Source of the DNA: Candidatus Woesearchaeota archaeon
GTDB lineage: Archaea > Nanobdellota > Nanobdellia > Woesearchaeales > UBA10216
Length of the DNA: 11,178 bases
Assembly (NCBI GenBank): GCA_023269295.1
Contig: JAHFTU010000007.1
Span: 1-11,178, forward strand
Direction of reading: 5' to 3'
Shown: piece after piece, positions 4,780 to 11,178 of the stretch
Position numbering within the stretch: the first letter of the stretch is position 1
Layout: every line of letters starts with the position of its first letter
Made by a program: the position numbers and the translations under genes
Notes under the pieces: generated by a model
The model's input: only the letters and a program-made list of their open reading frames with translations
What the model was told of the DNA's origin: nothing
The model's database searches: none

Positions 4780-6333
4780 ATGACTCCTGCCACAGCTCAC
4801 GACAAAAATTCCGAGACAGCAGCAGCGCTCCACAGGCTTGAGAAGGCAGTACTGCCCCACCTTGCAAAGCACAGCTCTGTTGCAGAAATAATTACCACCT
4901 CAAAAATGCAGGAAGTTGAAGTGATGAGGGCACTGCACTGGCTCCAGAACAAGGGGCTTGTTAAGATGACTGAAGTGATAGAGGAAATACTCCTGCTCGG
5001 CAAAAACGGGCAGCATTACTCAAAGGCATTGTTGCCTGAAGTGCGCTTCCTGAACGCCCTAAAAAACAAGCCGCTGGCGCTTTCTCAAATCAAAAAAATC
5101 ACAAGCATGAGCGATGATGAGATTGGAGCAAGCATCGGCGCACTAATGAGGCTCAGAGCCATCCAGCATGTTTCTTCTGAAGCTGAAAAGACCTTCGGCC
5201 TTTCCGAAGCCGGGAAAGAAATGGCAAGGGGCGGGCTGAAAACCCAGAAGTTCCTCTCAGAAAAAAGGTTCCCTGCCAAGGTGAAAGAGCTCTCTGACGA
5301 TGAGAAGAAAATTACCACAGAGCTAAAAATGCGAAAAGACATTCTGTTTGATGAGGTTGTCAAAAACAGGACGGCAGTCCTTACAGAGGACGGAAAGGAC
5401 GTGCTAAAAAAGGCAGCTTTCACAAGGGAGACAACCGACAGGCTCACGCCCGAAATGCTGGTCACAGGAAAGTGGAAGAACGCAGCATTCAGGAGCTATG
5501 ACCTGACAGCGCCCGCACCAAGGGTATTCTTCGGAAAGCCGCAGCCCTACAGGGAGTTCCTTGAAGAAGTAAGGGAAAAGTTTGTTTCAATGGGCTTTGA
5601 GGAAATGACCGGGCCAATTGTGGAGAGCGAGTTCTGGAACATGGACGCGCTGTTCATGCCGCAGTTCCACTCAGCAAGGGACATACACGATGCCTATTAC
5701 ATAAAAGAGCCAAAGTTCGCAACTGATTTGCCAAAAGAGCTCGTCAAGAAAGTCAAGGCAGCCCACGAGAACGGCTTTGGGACCGGGAGCAAAGGATGGA
5801 GATACGAGTTCAGCGAAGAAAAAACATCAAGGCTCATCATGAGGTCGCAGACAACAGCGTGCAGCTCAAGAAAACTAGCGTCCGCCGATTTAAAAATCCC
5901 AGGAAAATATTTCGCGATAGGACGCTGTTTCAGATACGACGTAATAGATGCAAAGCACCTTGCCGACTTCAACCAGGTTGAAGGCATAGTCCTGGAAGAA
6001 GGCGTAAACCTCAGGCACATGATTGGCCTGCTAAAGCTTTTTGCAAAAGAATTCTGCAATACCGACAAGGTAAAGGTAGTGCCGTCATATTTTCCCTTCA
6101 CTGAACCATCCGCAGCCCTTTACGCAAAACACCCCCAGCTTGGATGGATAGAACTTGCCGGCGCTGGCGTCACAAGGCCTGAAGTTACCCTTCCCCTAGT
6201 CGGAAAACTCGTGCCCAACCTTACATGGGGCATAGGCATCGACAGGATTGCCATGTTCAAGCTCGGCCTGAACGACATCAGGGAACTGTTCAGCCACGAC
6301 CTCACATTTTTGAGAAACGCAAAGGTGGCCTAG
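4780..6333 (+). CDS. pheS: Phenylalanyl-tRNA synthetase alpha subunit, archaeal type
   Basis: This 517-residue catalytic subunit of the (alpha-beta)2 synthetase activates Phe and charges tRNA-Phe. Residues about 12-215 are the winged-helix repeats found in archaeal and eukaryotic alpha chains. The class II core follows: motif 1 around MGFEEMTGPIVESEFWNMD (271-289), then RDIHDAYYI, motif 2 at AIGRCFRYDVIDAKHLADFNQVEG (379-402), the Phe pocket YFPFTEPS (437-444), GWIELAGAGVTRPEVTLP and motif 3 GIGIDRIAMFKLG (484-496). Length is normal for archaea. At the conserved 'R-T-H-T' position the sequence reads RSQTTA (355-360), so Q357 stands where I expect the His that contacts the amino acid in the bacterial enzyme. 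The ATG at 4780 fits the TATA box. pheT follows after 5 bases, so the two are co-transcribed. Confidence 0.96.
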   Translation: MTPATAHDKNSETAAALHRLEKAVLPHLAKHSSVAEIITTSKMQEVEVMRALHWLQNKGLVKMTEVIEEILLLGKNGQHYSKALLPEVRFLNALKNKPLALSQIKKITSMSDDEIGASIGALMRLRAIQHVSSEAEKTFGLSEAGKEMARGGLKTQKFLSEKRFPAKVKELSDDEKKITTELKMRKDILFDEVVKNRTAVLTEDGKDVLKKAAFTRETTDRLTPEMLVTGKWKNAAFRSYDLTAPAPRVFFGKPQPYREFLEEVREKFVSMGFEEMTGPIVESEFWNMDALFMPQFHSARDIHDAYYIKEPKFATDLPKELVKKVKAAHENGFGTGSKGWRYEFSEEKTSRLIMRSQTTACSSRKLASADLKIPGKYFAIGRCFRYDVIDAKHLADFNQVEGIVLEEGVNLRHMIGLLKLFAKEFCNTDKVKVVPSYFPFTEPSAALYAKHPQLGWIELAGAGVTRPEVTLPLVGKLVPNLTWGIGIDRIAMFKLGLNDIRELFSHDLTFLRNAKVA

Positions 6334-6338
6334 GAAAA

Positions 6339-7979
6339 ATGCCAACAATAACATTTGCTTACAAGGACTTCCAGCAGCTGCTTGGAAAGAAAGTCAGCAT
6401 AGAGGAGTTTGGAGACCTGCTGGTCCTTTACGCAAAGGCAGAAGTGGAAAGCTACGACAAACGAACTGATGAAGTGGCAGTAAAGCTGGATGACACCAAC
6501 CTGCCGTACACGTGGTGCCCCGAAGGGCTGGCAAGATTCTTCAGGGGCATACTTGGGCAGCACAATGGAATTGCAAAAATGAAAGTCAGCCCAGGCAACT
6601 ACAAGGTGATTGTTGATGATTCTGTAAAGAACATCAGGCCATACATAACTGCATTTGTCGCAAAGGGCAGGAAAATTGATGACTACCTCCTGAAGCAGCT
6701 CGTGCAGATGCAGGAAAAGTTCTGTGAAGGGTACGGAAGAAGAAGGCAAAAAGTGTCCATAGGGCTTTATGCTCACAAAAAAATAACCTTCCCAGTCCAT
6801 TACAAGGCAGTCCCGCCAACCGCGGCAAAGTTCATACCGCTTGATTTTGACAAGCCAGTGAACTTGGCTGAAATACTCAAGCAACACCCTAAAGGCCAGC
6901 AGTATGGATGGATACTCAAAGGATTTTCAAATTACCCACTGCTGCTTGACGATAAAGGTGAAGTGCTCAGCTTCCCGCCAATAATAAACTCAAGCTCCAC
7001 AGGAAGACTGGTTGTGGGCGACAGCGAGCTGCTGTTTGAAGCAACAGGAACCGACGAAGAGTCAGTGAACCTTGCTGCCAGCATCTTTGCATACAACCTC
7101 TTTGAAAGGGGCTTTGAAATATTCTCCGCAACCATGAAGTATAAGGGAAGAAGCACGACAATACCTGCCCTTAAAACAGAAAAAGTCAAGATAACACCGC
7201 AGCAAGTTGAGCAAGTCACAGGCTTAAACGTCACCAGCAGCAGCCTCTCAGCATTGCTCCAAACAGCAGGCTACAATGCTGATGGAAACAACGCCATAGC
7301 CCCTCCTTACAGGGCAGACATAATGCACCCTGTTGACGTGATTGAGGACGTTGCAATAGCTTACAGCTTTGACAAAATAGCAGACGAGCCCCTGACAAGC
7401 TATACTTTAGGAGCCAAAGACAAAAGCGTCCAGATGATAAACTCCCTGCGAAAAGCAGCCATCGGAATGGAATTCCAGGAAATATTCAGCCACATACTCA
7501 CTGACAAAAAAACCCTGGCCGCTGCCGGCAGCTCCAAAATCGTAGAGGTTGAAAACTTCATGTCAGAAACTTATTCTGCCGTAAGAAACTCATTGCTGCC
7601 ACAGATGCTTGACGTGCTTTCAAGGAACAAGCACGCAGATTACCCGCAGAAGATATTTGAAGAAGGCATCGTAGCTTCTGCGGTTGGAAGCAAGGTAGCC
7701 GAGTCGCATTCAATAGTGCTTGTGTCTGCGCACTCCGCAGCTAATTTTACCGAGATGAAGCAGTACCTGTCTGCCATGCTTGTTCCCCTGGGTGCAAGCT
7801 TCACGATACAGCCAGCCGAACATCCAGCATTCATAAAAGGCCGTGCAGGAAGCATTGTTGTAGGCAAGAAAAGTTTAGGCGTGATAGGAGAAATAAGCCC
7901 AGCCATTCTTGCCAAGTGGGGGGTTGAAATGCCGGCTGCGGCAATAGAACTTAACCTGAATTTTTTACTTACTGATTAG
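6339..7979 (+). CDS. pheT: Phenylalanyl-tRNA synthetase beta subunit, archaeal type
   Basis: This 546-residue partner of PheS carries the editing and structural domains. MPTITFAYKDFQQLLGKKVS is the typical archaeal/eukaryotic cytosolic beta-chain start. The B3/B4 editing region is recognised at FPPIINS (212-218) with LLFEATGTDE (231-240). The B5 domain is at about 286-345, with the metal-binding-type stretch PPYRADIMHPVDVIEDVAIAY. The inactive synthetase-like domain fills about 365-546 (FQEIFSHILTD, FMSETYSAVRNSLLP, FEEGIVA, GVIGEISPAIL). The bacterial N-terminal tRNA-binding and C-terminal anticodon-binding domains are absent, as expected for archaea. The ATG at 6339 is chosen because the in-frame sequence upstream (ATG 6225) only re-reads pheS and matches no family. 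GGTGG at 6323-6327 inside pheS is a possible Shine-Dalgarno site. The 3' end overlaps the convergent eL14 gene by 11 bases. Confidence 0.96.
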   Translation: MPTITFAYKDFQQLLGKKVSIEEFGDLLVLYAKAEVESYDKRTDEVAVKLDDTNLPYTWCPEGLARFFRGILGQHNGIAKMKVSPGNYKVIVDDSVKNIRPYITAFVAKGRKIDDYLLKQLVQMQEKFCEGYGRRRQKVSIGLYAHKKITFPVHYKAVPPTAAKFIPLDFDKPVNLAEILKQHPKGQQYGWILKGFSNYPLLLDDKGEVLSFPPIINSSSTGRLVVGDSELLFEATGTDEESVNLAASIFAYNLFERGFEIFSATMKYKGRSTTIPALKTEKVKITPQQVEQVTGLNVTSSSLSALLQTAGYNADGNNAIAPPYRADIMHPVDVIEDVAIAYSFDKIADEPLTSYTLGAKDKSVQMINSLRKAAIGMEFQEIFSHILTDKKTLAAAGSSKIVEVENFMSETYSAVRNSLLPQMLDVLSRNKHADYPQKIFEEGIVASAVGSKVAESHSIVLVSAHSAANFTEMKQYLSAMLVPLGASFTIQPAEHPAFIKGRAGSIVVGKKSLGVIGEISPAILAKWGVEMPAAAIELNLNFLLTD

Positions 7980-8316
7980 ATTTCGCGCTTTTCTTTTGAG
8001 CTCTTTTTGAAACAGCCTTTTCTGCGGCTGCAGTTGCTGGCTTTGCCTTGTTTGTTTTTGGCTTCCTTACAATTTTTTCCCCTACAATAACATCAATTCC
8101 AACTGCCTCCAAGGCCCTTACAACTTCCTCGTGAGAGGCGCCGCTCGCTATCGGCAGCCTGTGCTGCAGCGGCTCAAGATGGTCAATATTGCAGCGCTTT
8201 CTCTTCACCTGGCCGTCAACAATCACAAAATTGTCGTCTACAGCTTCAACTATGACGCAATTCCTGCCAGCATCCCTTCCTGCAATCTTCACGCACAACC
8301 TTCCAATTTCAATCAT
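7969..8316 (-). CDS. rpl14e: Large-subunit ribosomal protein eL14 (L14e)
   Basis: This 115-residue ribosomal protein is shared by archaea and eukaryotes. Residues about 2-50 form the KOW/SH3-like barrel: IEIGRLCVKIAGRDAGRNCVIV, then DDNFVIVDGQVKRKRCNIDHLEPL. A helix-rich part (about 60-82, SHEEVVRALEAVGI) follows. The last 30 residues or so (84-115) are a Lys/Ala tail beyond what I remember for archaeal eL14, probably contacting rRNA. The start ATG at 8316 has a Shine-Dalgarno sequence, GGTGA, complementary to 8323-8327 with 6 bases between. It follows eL34 by 23 bases, in the usual late-spc order of many archaea. The cmk gene that sits between these two in some archaea is missing. It is the last gene of this operon and its end overlaps pheT. 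Confidence 0.93.
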   Translation of the reverse strand: MIEIGRLCVKIAGRDAGRNCVIVEAVDDNFVIVDGQVKRKRCNIDHLEPLQHRLPIASGASHEEVVRALEAVGIDVIVGEKIVRKPKTNKAKPATAAAEKAVSKRAQKKSAKSNQ

Positions 8317-8339
8317 GATTTTTCACCAGCTAAATTATT

Positions 8340-8588
8340 CTACTGCGCCCTCGCAGCAGCCTTAAAGCGAATCCTTGAGCAGCCAGAGCAGTAAACCCCG
8401 CCAAATGGGCGGCTGGGCCTTTTCTTGGTCCTGGCTATGAGATTGCTCGACCTTGCCACGCCAGGCAGGGCAGCGCGGCAATCAGCGCACACAGGCACTC
8501 CCAGCTTGCGCCTAACATACCTGATGGCTTTCCCTGTAGGAGTCTTTACGTGCAAAAGCCTCTTATGCCTTGATTTTATGCTTTTCAT
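8340..8588 (-). CDS. rpl34e: Large-subunit ribosomal protein eL34 (L34e)
   Basis: This 82-residue zinc-ribbon protein of the large subunit is present in archaea and eukaryotes. The two zinc knuckles are visible: C34/C37 (VPVCADCRAAL) and C67/C70 (GGVYCSGCSRIR). Between them lie the family stretches LPGVARSSNLIARTKKRPSRPFGG. The N-terminus is basic and binds rRNA. Length is typical. The ATG at 8588 is the only sensible start. A weak GTGAT/GGT stretch precedes it, and a TATA-like CATATTTT (minus strand of 8611-8618) is centred 26.5 bases before the ATG, so an internal leaderless promoter is possible. The 70-base gap to the EMC3 gene is the longest in this operon. Confidence 0.94.
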   Translation of the reverse strand: MKSIKSRHKRLLHVKTPTGKAIRYVRRKLGVPVCADCRAALPGVARSSNLIARTKKRPSRPFGGVYCSGCSRIRFKAAARAQ

Positions 8589-8658
8589 TTACCATCACAA
8601 CAACATTACAAAAATATGCCTAGCAGCTGCGAACCACAGGCTGTTTAAAAAGCTGATG
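8589..8658 (-). promoter_or_regulatory. Possible internal promoter before the eL34-eL14 genes
   Basis: The 70-base gap contains two TATA-like sequences on the minus strand. TTTTTAAA (8644-8651) would give a leader of about 30 bases, and CATATTTT (8611-8618) would give a leaderless start. Neither is as close to the TTTAAATA pattern as the boxes of acd, pheS and vapB. Read-through from secY and emc3 is equally possible. Confidence 0.3.
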
Positions 8659-9438
8659 CTAGTAAACCTTGAGCCACTTCCTCACGAGTATTGAAGCTGC
8701 AAGCGAGAATATTATGTAAGTGGCCAGCCAACCCGGCTTCCAGCCCAGGAGCGAGAAGCTCCCAAATGGCTGCAGCGGCTTCAAGTCCACCGTTATCCTG
8801 TCAATCACGCTGCCCTTTTTAATCCCTTTTGATTTTGCAAGGAGGGGAGTCTCGTATTTGAATTCATTAGTCAGAATGACATTCAATGAGTATGCTTCGT
8901 TACCAAAGCCGTAAGTGAGCTTGTAGGTTCCTTCCTTGCCCCCCTTCAAATGCCAAGTCACTGCTGCAGCTTTCGCTTCCTGAACAGGGCTTGACAGGAT
9001 TTCCAAGCCCTCGCTTGCTGAAAATGTGATGTTGCCAACGTGGCTTGCGTTCTGCAAAGCTGGCTTTGCAAAATAAGCTGTTGTTGTAAACTCTTCACCT
9101 GGCACTAAAGGCTGGTAAGCCAAGTGGCTTCCCATCCACCCAAAAAGAAGGAAAAGCGGGACAAGCGTTATGAGCATGGACTTTGTTGAAGAGTTAAGCT
9201 GCTTCATTGATTTTCCCATCATTTCCTTCTGAAGCTGCGCAGCCCTGGCAGGCTCCTTGGTGGCGCGAATCTCAGCCTGCATCCTGCCCATGTCTTCCTT
9301 TACCTCTTTCATGACCTTCTGGTTTGTAGTGTACTTATAGATAACAGTGGTTAGAATGGAGACGGCCAGTGAAATTATGATTATTGCAGCGGCAGGTGGA
9401 AGTGTGAGCAGAATGTTCATGAAATCAAGCAAAGCCAT
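8659..9438 (-). CDS. Archaeal DUF106/EMC3-family membrane protein insertase (YidC/Oxa1 superfamily)
   Basis: This 259-residue membrane protein belongs by pattern to the archaeal relatives of YidC/Oxa1/Get1/EMC3, which insert proteins into the cytoplasmic membrane. Predicted membrane helices are at about 15-34, 87-107 and 236-254. The charged stretch between the first two (about 38-83, NQKVMKEVKEDMGRMQAEIRATKEPARAAQLQKEM...) is the cytosolic coiled-coil hairpin that contacts ribosomes in the family. Residues about 110-230 form a soluble, strand-rich domain outside the membrane. It follows secY by 19 bases with a Shine-Dalgarno sequence (GAGGT, complement of 9444-9448) 5 bases before the ATG. 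Pairing with SecY supports a role in the same insertion pathway. The adenylate kinase gene that often separates these two in archaea is absent here. Confidence 0.85.
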   Translation of the reverse strand: MALLDFMNILLTLPPAAAIIIISLAVSILTTVIYKYTTNQKVMKEVKEDMGRMQAEIRATKEPARAAQLQKEMMGKSMKQLNSSTKSMLITLVPLFLLFGWMGSHLAYQPLVPGEEFTTTAYFAKPALQNASHVGNITFSASEGLEILSSPVQEAKAAAVTWHLKGGKEGTYKLTYGFGNEAYSLNVILTNEFKYETPLLAKSKGIKKGSVIDRITVDLKPLQPFGSFSLLGWKPGWLATYIIFSLAASILVRKWLKVY

Positions 9439-9457
9439 TTTTTACCTCAACCAGCAA

Positions 9458-10837
9458 CTAACGAATGAATTTCCTGAGCATCGGGTTCATGTCAACAGCG
9501 TGCTGCTGCGCAATCTCCTCGTAAAGCTTGTACACAATCATAACAGTCAGCAGAAGCCCTGTGCCTGAGCTCAGCGCGCCCATGACATCAGCGAATGACG
9601 CAAGAAACCCAACCGTGATTGCGCCCATAACAGTCAATGCAGGGATATACCTGTCAAGGAGGCTTTCAACAACCCTCTCGTCCCTCCTGAATCCAGGAAT
9701 CTGGAGGCCGGACGACATTATCTGCTTTGCCTGGCTCCTTGCATCCTGGCCTGCAGTCTTCACCCAGAACAGCGAGAACAGGACCGCGCCGCCCATCATG
9801 ATGAGAGTGAACACTATAATCCTTGGGATTATGTCAGCAAAATTCAGGCTGCCTGTAGCAAGGTTATTGACGAGGTTAACAGGCCTAATCAAGGATACAA
9901 ACCCTGTGGACTGGCCTGCAGGGTTGAACGTGCCCAGAAACGTGAAGCCCTTGCTTTGAAGGAGCCTGGCCCAGAGCTGTACGTTTGCCAGCAAAGCAGC
10001 TGTCAGTATGACTGGAATGTTGCTCGTGTAAATGAATGCGAGAGGCCACCTCACACCATGCCCCCTAATCCTCCCGAAAGACAGGGGCAGTTCAACCTTC
10101 ATTGACTGAGCGTAAACAGCTATTACAAAAACCAGAAGCGTTGTCCCTATCACAAGCAGGTTTGCCATAACCTGCCTGAAGTCGCCCTGCACAAAAAAGT
10201 AAAACACTGCCAGCAAAGCGCCCACCGGAGCCTCGCCGGTTGTGAAGGCAAAGTTGCCTGTTGAGTTGAGCGGGCTAAGCAGCCTGAGAATTATTTCTTT
10301 TGAAACGCCGGCTGCTATGAACAGGCTCACGCCAGAGCCAAATCCCCACTTGCTGACAACCTCATCCATGAACAGGATAAGAAGCCCGCCTATAGCCAGC
10401 TGAAGCACAAGCATAAGATTGCTGCCATTTGCGCCAGGAGCCAGCCCCCCAGTGTAAACATAAACCATCGCCTCAAAAACAATAAAGGCCATCGACAACC
10501 CCTTCTGGACACCCTGAAACAGCTTCTTTCCATCTGGAGTTGTCAGGTCAAACTTAAGCACGCCAGAGCCGTTCAGGAGCTGCAGCAGGATTGAAGCAGT
10601 GACTATCGGGCCAATGCCCAGCGAAATTATCGAGCCAAACTCAGCGCCAAGTATGATAGAAAGAAACTGGAACTGCGAAAGGGAATTTGCGCCAAGGCCG
10701 TGAAGCGGGATGAGGCCAAGAGCGAAAAACAGGACAAGCACTATGCCAGTCCACTTAAGCTTCTGATTAAATGGAAGCTTGCGCTCTGCAGGGCCAGCCA
10801 CTTCAGGCAGATTCAGCAAAATGTCCTTGACTCCCAT
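9458..10837 (-). CDS. secY: Preprotein translocase subunit SecY (Sec61 alpha)
   Basis: This 459-residue pore of the archaeal Sec translocon passes or inserts proteins across the cytoplasmic membrane with SecE and SecBeta. About ten hydrophobic helices are visible. Recognisable parts are the TM1/plug region (about 30-75), TM2 with GIGPIVTASILLQLL (74-88), TM4 GFGSGVSLFIAAGV (165-178), the cytosolic loop SFGRIRGHGVRWPLAFIYTSNIPVIL (253-278) that docks ribosomes, the second docking loop SSGLQIPGFRRDERVVESLLDRYIPAL (375-401) and TM10 GLLLTVMIVYKLYEEI (427-442). Length is normal. The ATG at 10837 has AGGT about 6 bases before it. It follows uL15 by 33 bases, the universal rplO-secY order, and leads directly to the EMC3-like insertase. 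Confidence 0.97.
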   Translation of the reverse strand: MGVKDILLNLPEVAGPAERKLPFNQKLKWTGIVLVLFFALGLIPLHGLGANSLSQFQFLSIILGAEFGSIISLGIGPIVTASILLQLLNGSGVLKFDLTTPDGKKLFQGVQKGLSMAFIVFEAMVYVYTGGLAPGANGSNLMLVLQLAIGGLLILFMDEVVSKWGFGSGVSLFIAAGVSKEIILRLLSPLNSTGNFAFTTGEAPVGALLAVFYFFVQGDFRQVMANLLVIGTTLLVFVIAVYAQSMKVELPLSFGRIRGHGVRWPLAFIYTSNIPVILTAALLANVQLWARLLQSKGFTFLGTFNPAGQSTGFVSLIRPVNLVNNLATGSLNFADIIPRIIVFTLIMMGGAVLFSLFWVKTAGQDARSQAKQIMSSGLQIPGFRRDERVVESLLDRYIPALTVMGAITVGFLASFADVMGALSSGTGLLLTVMIVYKLYEEIAQQHAVDMNPMLRKFIR

Positions 10838-10870
10838 AGCACGACCTTCGTTAGATATTCGTTAAATATT

Positions 10871-11178
10871 TCACTGCTGTTTTGTTCTAGGTGCAGAAGC
10901 CTGAGCTGCTGTTGCTGATTTTACTGCACTATGTTTTTTTGACAGTGAAACTTCCCCGCCGGCTTCCTTAACAGCTTCAACAGCGCGCGAGGACGCATAA
11001 TCAGCGGTTATCACCAGCTTCTTTGTGGCCCTGCCTTTCCCGAGGAGCTTGTCAAAGCCCAAGTCCCTGATATTGACGACAAAGGCGCCGCCCTGCAGCT
11101 TTGCAGCATTTGATTTCACAAGCTTTTCAATGTTCTCGTTAAGGTATTCAATGTTGACAGTCTTGTGGTGAATGGCTC
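10871..11178 (-). CDS. rpl15: Large-subunit ribosomal protein uL15, C-terminal part (5' end outside window)
   Basis: The last 101 residues of archaeal uL15 (L15p) are visible; the rest lies beyond the right edge. The reading frame is open through 11176 and ends in TGA at 10871-10873. Conserved parts are TVNIEYLNENIEKL, FVVNIRDLGFDKLLGKGRATKKLVI and AVEAVKEAGGEVSL, the standard uL15 C-terminal domain that packs on 23S rRNA. The frame is open through the GTG at 11119, so the protein clearly extends upstream. A tail of about 23 Lys/Ala/Ser-rich residues follows the usual family end. The gene precedes secY as in nearly all prokaryotes. Confidence 0.93.
   Translation of the reverse strand, partial: AIHHKTVNIEYLNENIEKLVKSNAAKLQGGAFVVNIRDLGFDKLLGKGRATKKLVITADYASSRAVEAVKEAGGEVSLSKKHSAVKSATAAQASAPRTKQQ

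Noticed and set aside
6225..6338. Upstream in-frame extension of pheT
   Set aside because: It would overlap the end of pheS in another frame and encodes a His/Arg-rich stretch unlike any PheT N-terminus; the ATG at 6339 gives the canonical start.
6330..6887. Minus-strand open frame (185 codons) opposite the start of pheT
   Set aside because: Antisense to a confidently identified pheT; no family resemblance.
10847..10864. Direct repeat TTCGTTA twice, 11 bases apart, in the uL15-secY gap, next to an A/T-rich TATA-like stretch
   Set aside because: Short 7-base repeat in a 33-base operon gap; secY has a ribosome site and is most simply co-transcribed with uL15, so a separate regulated promoter is not supported.
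1..11178. CRISPR arrays, insertion sequences, tRNA and rRNA genes
   Set aside because: No spaced repeats, transposase frames with terminal inverted repeats, or tRNA/rRNA signatures were seen; gene-free gaps are all below 200 bases.

Overview
The window is archaeal. It carries the tail of an archaeal spc ribosomal operon (uL15, SecY, an EMC3/DUF106 insertase, eL34 and eL14), a Pelota/Dom34 gene, archaeal-type PheS and PheT, a TrmB-family regulator, an ADP-forming acyl-CoA synthetase and a vapBC toxin-antitoxin pair. Several TATA-like boxes lie about 27 bases before start codons, which is typical of leaderless archaeal genes. Small genes with almost no spacers, Lys/Ala-rich protein tails and an ADP-forming acyl-CoA synthetase would fit a small-genome fermentative archaeon, for example a DPANN lineage. 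That placement is inference and not proven by this window.

Layout. Bases 1-538 (+) hold the C-terminal half of Pelota. Bases 637-1234 (+) hold vapB and vapC, which overlap by 8 bases. Bases 1279-3704 (-) hold an ADP-forming acyl-CoA synthetase followed by a tiny membrane or exported protein, joined by an ATGA stop/start overlap. Bases 3705-3897 are a divergent promoter region with a 19-base palindrome, and trmB follows at 3898-4719 (+). pheS and pheT (4780-7979, +) are separated by 5 bases. They converge on the spc tail on the minus strand (7969-11178), and pheT and the eL14 gene overlap by 11 bases at their 3' ends.

How the genes work together. The minus-strand operon makes ribosomal proteins, the protein-conducting channel and a membrane insertase. 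The pheST operon charges tRNA-Phe, and Pelota rescues stalled ribosomes. The synthetase would make ATP from acetyl-CoA or another acyl-CoA in fermentation. The TrmB-family protein is transcribed divergently from it and is a plausible local regulator. VapBC looks like an accessory pair: vapC is clearly more A/T-rich than its neighbours.

Most of the content is core housekeeping. The most unusual locus is the synthetase. Its halves are fused in beta-alpha order, its CoA-binding half carries a Cys-X3-Cys-X2-Cys insertion, it is coupled to a small exported-looking protein, and it faces a TrmB regulator across a palindrome. I found no clear evidence of an entirely new system.
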